A stretch of DNA of 64,000 nucleotides from Mycobacterium scrofulaceum (GCF_002086735.1 NZ_MVIJ01000013.1:1-64000), one strand, 5' to 3'. Positions 53,605-63,835 are shown, counted from the stretch's first letter. Program-made: numbers and translations. Notes: generated by a model from the sequence alone, not told the origin.

Positions 53605-53846
53605 CGTCGGGCTCCCGCGTCTGCCTCATGTTCCGCATTGTCGAACGGCCGACCACGAAAGCCGCGGTGCCCCATGCCGTGTGACCGGATCGAAACCCAT
53701 ACGAGCCGCCCCGGTGACGTGCCACCGCGCGCGGCCGGGACCGCCTCGGACGGACACGCCGCCCGGTGACTCGTATCCTCTGCACCATGATCGCCGCTTC
53801 GACGCTCGCCCCCGGCGAGCCCACCCGGTAGGCGGAGTTCAGGCGC

Positions 53847-54530
53847 GTGGGTGCTCTTGTGCTGGCGCTTGGCGGCCTGGCGTTGCTCGATTCGCTGAAC
53901 GTCCTGAACGTGGGGGTGGTCTCGGCGGTCATTTTCGACAGCCGGTTGAGTCGCCGGTCCCCGATTCCCGGTGCCCTCAGCTTCATCGCGGGCGTGTTCG
54001 CCGTGACGACCACGTTCGGGCTGTGCACCGTTCTGGGTCTGAGCTTTCTGACCCATGCCGTCGGGTTCCACGTGACACCGGCCATCCGTTTCCGCGGCGA
54101 GCTGCTGCTCGGCCTGGTGCTGACCGGCCTGGCCTACTTCCCGTTGACCGCCCAGTCATCGGCCCCCGGCTGGGCGTTGGCGGCAATGCGCCAGCGCCCC
54201 TGGCTGCTCGGCTTTCTCGGGTTGGCGGTGGGTAGCGGCCAAGCTCCAACCGCCATCCCGTATCTCACCGGCCTGGCCATGCTCGCCGCCCTGCATCCCC
54301 GGCCCCCACTGTGGCCGCTGATCATCATCGCGTACTGGGCGGTTGCGCTCTCTCCCCCGCTGCTCATCCTGGCGCTGTCGATGAGGCGAACCGTCCGGGC
54401 CAAGCGCATTCAGCGTCGCCTGGTCCGTGTCCTCACCCGCTACGGCCCGATATCGGTGCGAGCGTTGTTCCTCGTCTTCGGAATCGGACTGGTGGCCGAC
54501 GCGCTCGTCAACCACAGTGCGTTGTGGTGA
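53847..54530 (+). CDS. GAP-family membrane protein (LysE-like fold)
   Basis: 227-aa integral membrane protein with six helices, of the GAP (sulfolipid/GPL-addressing) family. Features are ALLDSLNVLNVGVVSAVIF near residue 13, GALSFIAGVFAVTTTFG, and LGFLGLAVGSGQAPTAIPYL. Such proteins help move glycolipids across the envelope in mycobacteria. The start is GTG at 53847. Confidence 0.72.
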   Translation: MGALVLALGGLALLDSLNVLNVGVVSAVIFDSRLSRRSPIPGALSFIAGVFAVTTTFGLCTVLGLSFLTHAVGFHVTPAIRFRGELLLGLVLTGLAYFPLTAQSSAPGWALAAMRQRPWLLGFLGLAVGSGQAPTAIPYLTGLAMLAALHPRPPLWPLIIIAYWAVALSPPLLILALSMRRTVRAKRIQRRLVRVLTRYGPISVRALFLVFGIGLVADALVNHSALW

Positions 54531-54582
54531 TCACGATCTCTTTCTCACGTCTCGCACAGGGAGCCGGATTACGTTGGCGGAT

Positions 54583-55347
54583 ATGACCGATCGCCACCAA
54601 CGAGCGACGTCCTTCGGGTCGATCGCCGGGGACTACGACGGCTTGCGTCCGCAACCCCCGCGGGCAGCGGTGGACTGGCTGATGCCGCGCCGGTGCGGGG
54701 TGGCCGTCGACCTGGGGGCGGGCACGGGGCTGTTCACCCGCGCTCTGGTCGGCAGAGCCGCGGAGGTAGTCGCGGTGGAGCCGGATACGCGGATGCGGGC
54801 GGTCCTCACCGAGCGTTCTCCCGCCGTGCGCGCCGTGGAGGGGACCGGTGAGTCGATTCCCCTTCCCGACGCGGCCGCGGCCGCGGTGTTCGTCTCCTCG
54901 GCGTGGCACTGGATGGATCCCCAACGGGCCGTTCCGGAGATCGGGCGGGTGCTGCGGGACGGCGGGCGATTCGGCTTGATTTGGACCAGCCGGGATCGCG
55001 ACGTGGATTGGGTCCGCGACCTCGACCTGCTGCCCGGTGAGGACACCCCCGAGGCGGAATCACCCGACCGCTTCCGCCGCCGCCACGAGAACGTCGTGCT
55101 GCCGGGACCACAGATCTTCCACAACATCGCCCGCGAGACATTCACATTCGCGCGGACGATGACGATCGACGAAATCGTCGCAATGGTGGGCACTTACAGC
55201 AGGCTGATCGTCGCCTCCGTCGACGAGCGCGCAGAGCGGCTCACCAATGCGCGCAGAGCGCTGAACGAGCGTTTCCCCGGGGTCGAGGCGATCGACGTCC
55301 CCATGCAGTCCCGGTGCTGGCGGGCCGACCGGATCCACCGCGGCTGA
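54583..55347 (+). CDS. SAM-dependent methyltransferase
   Basis: 254-aa class I methyltransferase with VAVDLGAGTGLFTRALVG (motif I), VEPDTRMRAVL, EGTGESIPLPD and GRFGLIWTSRD. Similar to ubiquinone/menaquinone-type methyltransferases. The ATG at 54583 was chosen because motif I sits 48 residues later. The upstream GAP gene ends 52 bp before it. Confidence 0.8.
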   Translation: MTDRHQRATSFGSIAGDYDGLRPQPPRAAVDWLMPRRCGVAVDLGAGTGLFTRALVGRAAEVVAVEPDTRMRAVLTERSPAVRAVEGTGESIPLPDAAAAAVFVSSAWHWMDPQRAVPEIGRVLRDGGRFGLIWTSRDRDVDWVRDLDLLPGEDTPEAESPDRFRRRHENVVLPGPQIFHNIARETFTFARTMTIDEIVAMVGTYSRLIVASVDERAERLTNARRALNERFPGVEAIDVPMQSRCWRADRIHRG

Positions 55348-55377
55348 CCACCGGGCTGACCATCGGCTCCGAGCGCC

Positions 55378-56649
55378 TCAGGCCTGCGGACCTTCCGACG
55401 GCGGCCAGTGCGATCCCGGCGACGCCTCGCCGGGGGAATCGTGCTCGCCTCGGGCCAGCGGTACCCACCGCTCGCTCGGGGCGGGCTGCTTGGACGACGG
55501 GAAGTCGCGCAGCTTGCCCGACGGTTTGGCGTCCCACTTGGCGAACGTCAGTGGCGTCTGCAGCCAGGTGTGCAGCAGGCAGTACACCGCCTGCAGCGAA
55601 TCCAGATGGGTGCGTTCCCAACCGTGGCTCCCGTCGAGCCCGAAGCCGACGAGCGCCGCGCGGGTGCCCGCGCCGGCCTCGATCGCGGCGGCGGCGTCGG
55701 AGCGGTAGAAGCGGAAGACATCCCGCGCGCAGGCGATGTTCTGCTCCTCGGCGAGCCGGCACAGCCTCCGGGTGAGGTGATAGTCGAACGGGCCGTGCAG
55801 ATCGGCCATCGGGATCGTCACGCCGTCCTCGATGGAGTGCTGGCCGGGTGCGCACACCGCGTTGTCCACCGAAACCAGCTCCGCGACGTCGGCGGGCAAG
55901 CCGTGGCTCGCCCCGTGGCCGACCTCCTCGGTGATGGTGATCATGACCATCGTGCGGTGCGGCAGCACAACCTTGTTCTCGGCGAAATTCTTGGCCAGCG
56001 CGAGCGCGATCGCGACGCCCGCCTTGCCGTCGAGGTGGCGGGAAACGATGTAGCCATCGGCGGTCAGTTCCGGGCTGGCGATCAGCGCGACGAAATCGCC
56101 GATCTGCAGGCCGAGCCGGACCAGGTCCTCGCGCGAGGACACCTTGCGGTCGACGCGGACCTCGACGTGTTCCCAATCCGTGGGCTGCAGGTCGATCTCG
56201 TCACCGAAGGCGTGCCCACTGGCCTTGAGAGGCAGGACCGTGCCGGTGATGAACTCATCGGGGTCGTCGCAAAAGATCCGTACGCGCGCGCCCGCGGCGA
56301 ACCGGGCCGAGAAGGTGCCGACGGGGATGATCTCGAGACGACCGTTGTCCTTGAGCCGACGGACCATACAGCCGATGGTGTCGGCGTGGACCACCAGGGC
56401 ACGATCGGTGGTCGCCGACTCGCCCGGGAGTTCGGCGGTCAGCGCCCCACGCCGGGTCAACGAGAACGGCACGCCGAAGTCATCGAAGATGTCGCCGATG
56501 AGCTGCATCACCGCGTCAGTCCGGCCCGCCGGACTGGGCGTCTGCAGCAGCGCGAGCAGCGTGTCGACCATCCACCTGCGATCGGCCTCGGCCATGGCCG
56601 CGGTGTGACGCACGGCGTCTCCTCTCGAGTCGTCCGGAACCGCGTTCAA
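55378..56649 (-). CDS. M42 family metallopeptidase (NAGGN-type)
   Basis: 423-aa M42/M18-type aminopeptidase. Metal ligands are visible: His in VVHADTIG, Asp in RHLDGKAG, Glu-Glu in TITEEVGHGA, Asp in SVDNAV, and late His in ERTHLDSLQAV. The sequence recalls the osmoprotectant NAGGN system peptidases, but the other genes of that system are absent here. A shorter start at MAEADRRWMVD (56595) is possible. Confidence 0.8.
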   Translation of the reverse strand: MNAVPDDSRGDAVRHTAAMAEADRRWMVDTLLALLQTPSPAGRTDAVMQLIGDIFDDFGVPFSLTRRGALTAELPGESATTDRALVVHADTIGCMVRRLKDNGRLEIIPVGTFSARFAAGARVRIFCDDPDEFITGTVLPLKASGHAFGDEIDLQPTDWEHVEVRVDRKVSSREDLVRLGLQIGDFVALIASPELTADGYIVSRHLDGKAGVAIALALAKNFAENKVVLPHRTMVMITITEEVGHGASHGLPADVAELVSVDNAVCAPGQHSIEDGVTIPMADLHGPFDYHLTRRLCRLAEEQNIACARDVFRFYRSDAAAAIEAGAGTRAALVGFGLDGSHGWERTHLDSLQAVYCLLHTWLQTPLTFAKWDAKPSGKLRDFPSSKQPAPSERWVPLARGEHDSPGEASPGSHWPPSEGPQA

Positions 56650-56834
56650 CCTACCGCGTGGTCACCGTTGACTCACCGGCCCGGGCTGCGTGACCCGCAC
56701 CCTGGTGGGCAGCGCGTTGCCCGGTGCCCTCAAGGTAGAGCACTCCGGATCCGCGCGCCCGCTGGCGCAAATGGATTCGGCCGCGCGACGACACCGGGCT
56801 TAGCTGGTCAACCGGTAGATCCGCACGATCGGCG

Positions 56835-57263
56835 TCAAGGGTTCACGTTGGGACAGGCCTGCTTGACCCAGTTGGTGATGAGGTCCCTGTTGCTGTTCAG
56901 ATCGGCATCGTCGGGCTGCGCGCCGCCGGTGGTGACGAAGTGCTCGATTGCGGCCTTCACGGTGTCGGGTGGGCCGTACTTTTCCAGCGTGTCGGCGTAC
57001 CTGCGCGCTTTCTCCGGGTTGTTGGCGACCATCAGATTGTCTTTGGCGAAGGAGATATCCAGGCAGGTGGATTGGTCGAACGACTGAGCTTGCGCGGAAG
57101 ACGACGCCGGCGTCGTCGGCGACGGCGACGCGGCGGGCGCCCGCGAGGTCGAGGTCGGGGATTGACTGGACGAGGAGGCCGAGGACGACGAGTCGTTCGA
57201 GCATCCGGCTGCGGCGATCGCGATGGCGACCAGTCCTGCGCATGTGGTTCGGACTCGCCGCAT
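56835..57263 (-). CDS. Putative lipoprotein, 142 aa
   Basis: Lipoprotein with signal peptide and lipobox AIAAAGC (Cys21) followed by a long Ser/Thr/Pro-rich linker (SSSSASSSSQSPTSTS), typical of O-mannosylated anchors, and a small helical domain with CLDISFAKDNLMV and the end NWVKQACP. The two Cys may pair. Function unknown. Confidence 0.7.
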   Translation of the reverse strand: MRRVRTTCAGLVAIAIAAAGCSNDSSSSASSSSQSPTSTSRAPAASPSPTTPASSSAQAQSFDQSTCLDISFAKDNLMVANNPEKARRYADTLEKYGPPDTVKAAIEHFVTTGGAQPDDADLNSNRDLITNWVKQACPNVNP

Positions 57264-57671
57264 CGGACACTCCTCCGTCCCCCGAAGATGTGTTTGCTGT
57301 ATGCACCCTACCGGTCGCGCATATCGGATCGACGAGGTTTGTGGGCCTTATTCACCTCATCGACACATCGTGCGACAAGGGGCAGGCCATAAACCGCCCT
57401 TTTGTTGCCCTAGGAAACCCTTGATCTGCGAATGCTTTCGTTTTACGCGCGCCCTGGGTGCTTGATTCCGGTGTGAAACCTCCCCGCGTACGAACGGGCT
57501 CAACGCGGAATGACGCGTCGCGAGGTTGAATCAATGAACACTTTCCGACCGGATGGCGCAATTTGCTGCCGAAGCCGTTATGCTTCCGTCCACCGCTGAG
57601 CTTCGGGCAGCGGATGCGCCGGTCGCGCGGAGGCTCGACGGCTCGGTGGAACCACGAAGGGTGAGCAGCTC
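57264..57671. other. Intergenic stretch between two divergent lipoprotein genes
   Basis: No gene in these 408 bases. Local stretches are AT-richer (for example 57381-57450). They should contain the two divergent promoters, but no convincing -35/-10 pair or dyad was seen. Confidence 0.4.
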
Positions 57672-58418
57672 ATGCGCCAACTAGCGACCGCGATGTCCAC
57701 CGCCGCCATCGGAATCCTGGTTGCCGCCTGCGGCGGCAGCAACGGCGGCGCTTCCGGCCCGTCGACCACGACCAGCACCAGGCCCCCGGTCGCGCAGGCC
57801 GCGCTGCCGGGCTTGCTGCTTACGTCCGCGGAGCTCGACAGCGCCCTGGGCGCCACCGGATCGAAGAGCAAGGAGAAGAACGACAAGCTGAAGGACGACG
57901 CCGCGAAGCAGCCGTGGCCGGCAGGCTGGAAATTCCCCGACGACTGCGTCTACGCGATCGGCCCCGGGCAAGCCCCCGTTTATGCCGGCAGCGGCTACAC
58001 CGCGGTGAGCGGCGACGACGAAGTCGCTTCCCTCCCGCCGAATTCCAACGAACCCGACCCCGAGGTGGAACAGGTGCTGGTGTTGTTCCCGACCGCGAAG
58101 GAGGCCAACGCCTTCTACACCACCTCGGCGCAGCGCTGGCCGGCCTGCGCCAACCGCCAATTCACCACTCCGGCCGGGCAGGACACCCCCGAGACGGGCT
58201 GGCAGGTGGGACCGGTCTCCAACGCCGACGGAACGTTGAGCACGACCTTGACGATGACAATTCTCGACAACGGCAACGTCCTGCTGACCATGACCTGCCA
58301 GCGGGCGCTGACGGTCCGCAACAACGTCGCGATCGATGTCAGCGCGGTCCGCAAAGACCCGGCGGACTTGGCCGTCAAGCTCGCCGGTCAGATCGCCGGC
58401 AACGTCGACAAGCGATGA
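57672..58418 (+). CDS. PknH-type extracellular sensor domain lipoprotein
   Basis: 248-aa lipoprotein. Lipobox ILVAAC (Cys20), then a Thr/Pro-rich linker, then a domain that resembles the sensor domain of PknH (DDEVASLPPNSNEPDP, FYTTSAQRWPACANRQF, GNVLLTMTCQRALTVRNNV). Two Cys pairs are at about C92, C155 and C218. In mycobacteria such domains occur in several lipoproteins (LpqQ, LprH group). Confidence 0.78.
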   Translation: MRQLATAMSTAAIGILVAACGGSNGGASGPSTTTSTRPPVAQAALPGLLLTSAELDSALGATGSKSKEKNDKLKDDAAKQPWPAGWKFPDDCVYAIGPGQAPVYAGSGYTAVSGDDEVASLPPNSNEPDPEVEQVLVLFPTAKEANAFYTTSAQRWPACANRQFTTPAGQDTPETGWQVGPVSNADGTLSTTLTMTILDNGNVLLTMTCQRALTVRNNVAIDVSAVRKDPADLAVKLAGQIAGNVDKR

Positions 58419-58428
58419 GCCCGGACGT

Positions 58429-59310
58429 CTACGAGGCGGACGCCAATTCCGCGATGAGGTCCGCGAGGGCGAGCGTCCGCTCGGCATCGCGGACGTGCAG
58501 GCTCTCGATCATCCGGCCATCCACGGTGATGACACTGGCTCCCGTTGCCCGCGCCTCTGCGTAGGCCGCGACCACCCTGCGGGCGTCGGCGAGTTCGCGC
58601 TGCGACGGCCCGAACACGTCGTTGGCGGGGCCGATCTGGGAGGGATGGATCAAAGTCTTGCCGTCGAAACCCATTTCGCGGCCCTGCCGGGCCTCGGCTC
58701 GAAACCCGTCTTCGTCGGTGATGTCGTTGAAGACGCCGTCCAAGACCACCTTCCCCGCTGCTCGGGCTCCCAGCACCGCCAATCCCAACGCGGGCAGGAC
58801 CGGCGCGCGTCCGGGCACGTGCACGCCGTGCAGATCGTTCACCAGGTCGTTGGTGCCGATCACCAGCGCGGCCAATCGTTCGCTGGCCGAGGCGATCTCC
58901 TCGGCGCGCAGGAACGAACGCGGCGTCTCCATCATCACCCAGAGCCCCAACGACTCCGGCGCACCAAGCTTGCCCAGCGCGCCGGCCAGCGCCCGGACCT
59001 GCTCGCCCGACTCGACTTTGGGTACCAGCACACCGTTTGCGCTCGAACCGGCGACGGCGGCCAGGTCCTCGTCGTGCCACTCGGTGTCCAAGCCGTTCAC
59101 GCGTACAACGACCTCGCGGGGCGCGTAGCCGCCCGACGATATCGCTTCGCACACCGTCGCCCTCGAATCGGCTTTGGCGTCGGGGCCCACGGCATCCTCG
59201 AGGTCGAAGATGACGACGTCGGCGGGCAGCGATTTGCCCTTTTCCAGGGCGCGGGGCTTGTTGCCCGGCAGGTACAGGGCTGAGCGGCGCGGCCGCAGGG
59301 TCGGTGTCAT
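58429..59310 (-). CDS. citE: HpcH/HpaI aldolase / citrate lyase beta-like protein (CitE)
   Basis: 293-aa TIM-barrel protein of the CitE/malyl-CoA lyase family. The nucleotide/CoA motif YLPGNKPRALEKG is at the start, followed by VVIFDLEDAVGP (metal Glu/Asp), VRVNGLDTEW, WVMMETPRSF (Glu) and the C-terminal GFDGKTLIHPSQIGP. Substrate is a CoA ester of a short acid. No citF or citD partners exist in the window, so it is the stand-alone CitE form known from mycobacteria. Confidence 0.82.
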   Translation of the reverse strand: MTPTLRPRRSALYLPGNKPRALEKGKSLPADVVIFDLEDAVGPDAKADSRATVCEAISSGGYAPREVVVRVNGLDTEWHDEDLAAVAGSSANGVLVPKVESGEQVRALAGALGKLGAPESLGLWVMMETPRSFLRAEEIASASERLAALVIGTNDLVNDLHGVHVPGRAPVLPALGLAVLGARAAGKVVLDGVFNDITDEDGFRAEARQGREMGFDGKTLIHPSQIGPANDVFGPSQRELADARRVVAAYAEARATGASVITVDGRMIESLHVRDAERTLALADLIAELASAS

Positions 59311-59442
59311 CGAATGATTCGCTTCCTGTCGACGAGCTCAGCGGGTGCGTGGTGAGCGCGGCATAGGCAGAAAGTACCCTTCGCTCACAGGAGGTTCGTC
59401 GCGCAGCCCGGCGGCGGCCAATGGTTCAGGAGGGAGCGACCA

Positions 59443-60366
59443 GTGTCATCACTTGGTTCGGCGCGCACGGACGGTGACAGCTGGAATTTGGCTTCCAGCG
59501 TCGGGGCGACCGCCACGATGGTCGCCGCGTCCCGGGCGTTAGCCTCGCGCGAGCCGGATCCCCTGCTCGACGACCGGTTCGCCGAGCCATTGGTGCGCGC
59601 GGTCGGGCACCCGTTCTTCGTCAGGATGCTCGACGGCGAAATCCCGCTCGACAGCGACGATATGCCCTTCACCCTGCAGCAGCGTCGCGAGCAGATCGCC
59701 GCGCGCACCAGGTTTTTCGACGACTTCCTGACCACGGCGACGAGTGCCGGGATACGGCAGGCCGTCATCCTGGCCGCCGGGCTTGACGCCCGGGCCTACC
59801 GGTTGCCGTGGTCGGCGGGCACGGTGGTTTACGAGGTGGACCAACCCGAGGTCATCACCTTCAAGAGCGACACACTGGCCCGCATCGGCGCCGAACCGAC
59901 TGCCGAACGCCGGACCGTGGGTATCGACCTGCGCGACGATTGGCCAACCGCGCTGCGCGACAAGGGCTTTGATACTTCGGTGCCCACCGCGTGGATCGCC
60001 GAAGGCCTGCTCCCCTACCTGCCGCCGCAGGCCCAGGATGGACTCCTGGACAACATCACGGCGCTGAGCGCACCGGGCAGCGGGCTGGCCACCGAGAACA
60101 TCACCGACATGGGTGTGTTCACCGACGAGCGCGCCCGCGCTATGCGCAGTACCTGGCGTAAACACGGACTCGATATCGATGTCGCCGAACTGGTCTGGCA
60201 AGGGGAACGCCAGCCCGCCGGCCAGCACCTGGCCGCCGCCGGGTGGGCCGTCACTCCCCACCCCACCGAGCAGGTATACGCCGACTACGGCTTCACCCTT
60301 CCCGACAACGAGCTGCTCAGGAAGTTCCGGCACGCCATCACCTACATCAGCGCCGAACGGAGCTGA
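59443..60366 (+). CDS. SAM-dependent methyltransferase, TIGR00027/LCM family
   Basis: 307-aa methyltransferase, a paralog of the gene at 38 kb. It has [16 protein letters not shown] (SAM-binding), YEVDQPEVI, and [18 protein letters not shown]. The start is GTG at 59443 just after GGAGGGAGC. The gene is monocistronic between two minus-strand genes. Confidence 0.87.
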   Translation: MSSLGSARTDGDSWNLASSVGATATMVAASRALASREPDPLLDDRFAEPLVRAVGHPFFVRMLDGEIPLDSDDMPFTLQQRREQIAARTRFFDDFLTTATSAGIRQAVILAAGLDARAYRLPWSAGTVVYEVDQPEVITFKSDTLARIGAEPTAERRTVGIDLRDDWPTALRDKGFDTSVPTAWIAEGLLPYLPPQAQDGLLDNITALSAPGSGLATENITDMGVFTDERARAMRSTWRKHGLDIDVAELVWQGERQPAGQHLAAAGWAVTPHPTEQVYADYGFTLPDNELLRKFRHAITYISAERS

Positions 60367-60375
60367 CCCCGCCGC

Positions 60376-61926
60376 TCAGCACTCCGGCCTGGCGTCGCGC
60401 CACTCTCGCTCGAACGGCAACCGCCATGCGTTGGGCGCGATCAATTGGTGAATGGCGTTGGGGCCCCAGGTGCCCGGCTGGTACATTTTCGCCGGCGGTG
60501 GATCGTCGAGCAGCTCCTGTGAACGCTCCCACAATGATTCGATGCCCTCGGCGGTGTTGAACAGGGTGTGATCGCCCCGCATCGCGTCGAGGATGAGCCG
60601 TTCGTAGGCCTCGAGCACATCCACGACGGTGTCGATCTCCTGCGAGGAGAACTGCATGGAAAGCTTGTCCAGCTTCATGCCCGGGCCCGGCCGCTTGCCG
60701 TAGAAGGACAGCGACACCTTCGAGTTGTCGGCGAGGTCGAACGTGAGGTGGTCGGGGCCCTGGGTCCCGACGCCCGAGCCGGGCGGAAACATCGTCCGCG
60801 GCGCCTCTCTGAACGCGATCGAGATGATGCGGATGCCCTCGGCCATCTTCTTGCCGGTGCGCAGATAGATGGGCACACCGGCCCAGCGCCAATTGTCGAT
60901 GCCGACCTTGAGCGCGATGAACGTCTCGGTGTCGGAATCCTTGGCCACGCCTTTCTCGTCGCGGTATCCGTTGTACTGGCCGCGTACCACGTTGGAAGGC
61001 TTGACCGGCAGCATGGACCGGAACACCTTGTTCTTTTCTTCGCTGATGGCAAAGGGTTCGAGCGCCGTCGGCGGCTCCATGACCACGAACGCCATTACCT
61101 GAAACAGGTGCGTCACCACCATGTCCTTGTACGCGCCGGTCTCCTCGTAGAAGCTCGCCCGCTGATCCAGGCCGAGGGCTTCGGGGATGTCGATCTGAAT
61201 ATGGTCGATGAAGTTGCGGTTCCAGATCGGCTCGAACAGGCCGTTGGCGAAGCGGAACGCCAGGATGTTCTGGGCCGCCTCCTTGCCGAGGAAGTGGTCG
61301 ATCCGAAAGATCTGGGATTCCTCGAACGTTTCGTGCACGAAGTCGTTGAGCGCGACCGCGCTGGCCAAATCGGTCCCGAACGGCTTTTCCATCACCACCC
61401 GCGAGCGGTCGACGAGCTTCGCCTCACGCAACATGGAGATGACTTCCCGCGCGGCTTTCGGCGGAACGGACAGATAGTGCAGCCGCCTGACGTTCGGACC
61501 CAGGTTGGCTTCGGCTTCGGTGACGGCCTCGGCCAGCGCTTTCGGCCCGCGTCCCTGCGGAACGTACGTGACGATCTTTGCGAAGTTGGCCCACTGTTCG
61601 TCCGAGAGCTTGTGGGTGCCGAACGAATCGATTGCCTCCTTGGCGAGCTCCCGGAACTCGTCGTCACTGAGGTCTTCCAAAGACGTCGCGACGATTTGGA
61701 TGTCGGGTGCAAGCTCGGACTGGTCAAGGTAGGCCAGCCCCGGGATCAGCTTGCGTTTCGCCAGATCCCCGGTCGCGCCGAACAGGACGATGACGTGGGG
61801 GTCGAGCGGTTCGGTTTCGTGACGGCGCGGACGCCCGCCGGCCGCCGGGTACGAGATGGTCTGCGGTTTCTTGTCGGCCACTCTTGCGATACTTCCACCG
61901 CCGCGGCCGGATGTCGCGTCCGTCAC
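60376..61926 (-). CDS. zwf: Glucose-6-phosphate 1-dehydrogenase
   Basis: 516-aa oxidoreductase of the pentose phosphate pathway, making 6-phosphogluconolactone and NADPH. Cofactor motif LFGATGDLAKRKL (about residues 48-60), substrate/active-site motif RIDHFLGKEAAQN, with the catalytic His, then FANGLFEPIWNRNF and IQIDIPEALG. The start is at 61926; an N-terminal extension of about 40 residues is present, common in mycobacterial forms. Confidence 0.93.
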   Translation of the reverse strand: MTDATSGRGGGSIARVADKKPQTISYPAAGGRPRRHETEPLDPHVIVLFGATGDLAKRKLIPGLAYLDQSELAPDIQIVATSLEDLSDDEFRELAKEAIDSFGTHKLSDEQWANFAKIVTYVPQGRGPKALAEAVTEAEANLGPNVRRLHYLSVPPKAAREVISMLREAKLVDRSRVVMEKPFGTDLASAVALNDFVHETFEESQIFRIDHFLGKEAAQNILAFRFANGLFEPIWNRNFIDHIQIDIPEALGLDQRASFYEETGAYKDMVVTHLFQVMAFVVMEPPTALEPFAISEEKNKVFRSMLPVKPSNVVRGQYNGYRDEKGVAKDSDTETFIALKVGIDNWRWAGVPIYLRTGKKMAEGIRIISIAFREAPRTMFPPGSGVGTQGPDHLTFDLADNSKVSLSFYGKRPGPGMKLDKLSMQFSSQEIDTVVDVLEAYERLILDAMRGDHTLFNTAEGIESLWERSQELLDDPPPAKMYQPGTWGPNAIHQLIAPNAWRLPFEREWRDARPEC

Positions 61927-62054
61927 CCCTAGCTCCGCAAACGGCCGCTGCGACCGCGAAAACGCGGATCACAGCCCCCACCCGGTTACCGCCGGGCCGA
62001 CGGGGTATTGAATAGCGACGGGTCGGTAGCCGGCCACAGTCGACGGAAAGCGAT

Positions 62055-62225
62055 ATGACGAAACCCGACAAAGACTTGCGCGGTCACTCTCAGGAGCTCG
62101 AAGACATCGTCGACCAGCTCGAGGAGAAGGTCGCCGACGACCGGGAGGCCGAAGGTGTCGCCGGCAAGCCCAGCGACCGCGAAAGCGCCCCCACCCTCGG
62201 CTCGGAGAACGAGCCGCCGGATTAA
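62055..62225 (+). CDS. Small acidic protein, 56 aa
   Basis: Short hydrophilic protein read from an ATG at 62055 (Shine-Dalgarno GGAAAGCG), beginning MTKPDKDLRGHSQELEDIVD and rich in Glu/Asp. The middle (ELEDIVDQLEEKVADDREAE) is a likely coiled coil; the end is ENEPPD. The TAA overlaps the stop of the convergent monooxygenase by 4 bp. I recall similar short conserved proteins in mycobacteria. Confidence 0.55.
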   Translation: MTKPDKDLRGHSQELEDIVDQLEEKVADDREAEGVAGKPSDRESAPTLGSENEPPD

Positions 62226-63721
62226 GGCGCAGTCCCCGCTGGGGTGCCGAACCAGGCTGTGAGCGCTTCCTGAAGCCGGGCATCGCCTCGGTCCCCCACC
62301 CAGGCGACGTGTCCGTCCGGCCGGATCAAGACCGCGTCGGGGGCCGGCACGTCGCCGACCGCGGGGAGCTCCCAACCGCCGGCGTGTTCCGCGTCGACGA
62401 TCCGGACCCGCTCGGGCCGGGACAGCTCGTCGAATCGGCCGGCCTCGCCGAGGTTGAGCAGTACCGGCCGGGCCGGGTGTAGCAGCGTGGACACGCGCCG
62501 CGGGCCGTTCGCGGTGACCAGGTCGAGATCGGGCATGCGGCGTCCGAGCAGCTGGTGTCCGCTGCCAAGGTCGTAGCGGATGTCCAGGCCGGACATCATG
62601 GCGGCGAACCGCCTGCGGGGTTCCTCCATGCCCAGGAGGTCGGCCACGGTTTCGCGCAGGGCCTTGGTGCGGTCGTCCGGGCGAAGAAGCGCCATCTGCG
62701 CGATCGCGTTACGCAGCACCCGCGCCGCCACGGGATGCCGTTCGGCGTGGTAGGTGTCGAGCAGGCTGTCGGGCGACGCCCCGTTGATCACCTGCCCCAA
62801 CTTCCAGCCCAGGTTGACGGCGTCCTGCACACCGGTGTTCAGGCCCTGTCCGCCCACCGGGTGATGGACGTGCGCGGCGTCGCCGGCCAGCAGCACCCGC
62901 CCGTTGCGGTAGGCGGCCGCTTGTCGCGCCATGTCGGTGAATCTGGAAAGCCAAGCGGGACTATGGATCCCGTAGTCCGTTCCGTAGACGGCGATGAGCG
63001 CTTCCCTCAGGTCGGCCAGCGTCGGTTCGCCGCCGGATCCAAGTAGCCGCTCGGTGACCATGACACGCACCAGGGCGCCGTGTGCCGAGGCGGCGAGGGA
63101 ATGGACGCCGAGTGCGTCGTGCCGGATGCCCCACTGCGGCGCATCGCCCGTGCGGGGATCGATTTCGGCCTCGGCGAGCAGGTAGCTGGTGGTCGGCTCC
63201 CATCCCGGGAAGTCGATGCCGACGGCTTTACGAACCACGCTTCGTCCGCCGTCGCAGCCGACAAGGTATCCCCCGCGCAGCGATCGGCCATCGGATAAGG
63301 CGACGTCCACGCCGGTCCCGTCTTGCGCGACGCCCGCGACCTCGTGTCCGCGATAAAACCGCGCCCCCAGTTCGTCCACCCAGCCGGCGAGTATGCGTTC
63401 GATCTCGTTCTGCCACAACGCAAGACCGTACGGATGCCGGGTGGGAAAGTCGCTGATGTCGAGGCGGATCTGCGAGAACCCGGCGACCTGGGCGATCTCG
63501 CCCCGGGCGAGGAACCGGTCGGCGATTCCCCGCTGATCGAGGACCTCGATGGTGCGCGCATGCAGGCCGCCGGCCCGCGCACCGATCAGGTCCTGACTGG
63601 TGCGCCGTTCGACGATCGCCACATCGACCCCGGCCAGCGCCAATTCACCGGCCAGCATCAGTCCCGTCGGGCCTCCCCCGGCAATCAGTACCGCATGATC
63701 CACGCACTCGTCCGGCGACAT
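62222..63721 (-). CDS. Class A FAD-dependent monooxygenase
   Basis: 499-aa aromatic or antibiotic hydroxylase. FAD motif AGGGPTGLMLAGELALAG (about residues 14-31), DG motif VGCDGGRSVVRKAVG, and GD motif LLAGDAAHVHHPVGGQGLN (about 285-303) are in order, followed by a thioredoxin-like C-terminal domain, as in phenol hydroxylases and rifampicin monooxygenase (Rox). Both uses are possible; substrate is not determined. Confidence 0.85.
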   Translation of the reverse strand: MSPDECVDHAVLIAGGGPTGLMLAGELALAGVDVAIVERRTSQDLIGARAGGLHARTIEVLDQRGIADRFLARGEIAQVAGFSQIRLDISDFPTRHPYGLALWQNEIERILAGWVDELGARFYRGHEVAGVAQDGTGVDVALSDGRSLRGGYLVGCDGGRSVVRKAVGIDFPGWEPTTSYLLAEAEIDPRTGDAPQWGIRHDALGVHSLAASAHGALVRVMVTERLLGSGGEPTLADLREALIAVYGTDYGIHSPAWLSRFTDMARQAAAYRNGRVLLAGDAAHVHHPVGGQGLNTGVQDAVNLGWKLGQVINGASPDSLLDTYHAERHPVAARVLRNAIAQMALLRPDDRTKALRETVADLLGMEEPRRRFAAMMSGLDIRYDLGSGHQLLGRRMPDLDLVTANGPRRVSTLLHPARPVLLNLGEAGRFDELSRPERVRIVDAEHAGGWELPAVGDVPAPDAVLIRPDGHVAWVGDRGDARLQEALTAWFGTPAGTAP

Positions 63722-63835
63722 TCCCCAGCCCCCTTAGCAGCGAAAATTGTTTTCGGCCAGCGATTGTGCGGCATCACCCCGGCCTTGCCGCAAGCCCCCC
63801 GGTGCGCTATAGGTTGAGAGTGGGAGGGCGTTGAT

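Noticed and set aside
55408..57087. A 559-codon plus-strand frame opposite the M42 peptidase
   Set aside because: Low-complexity Arg/Gly/Val composition and no motif; the minus strand encodes a clear metallopeptidase with all metal ligands.
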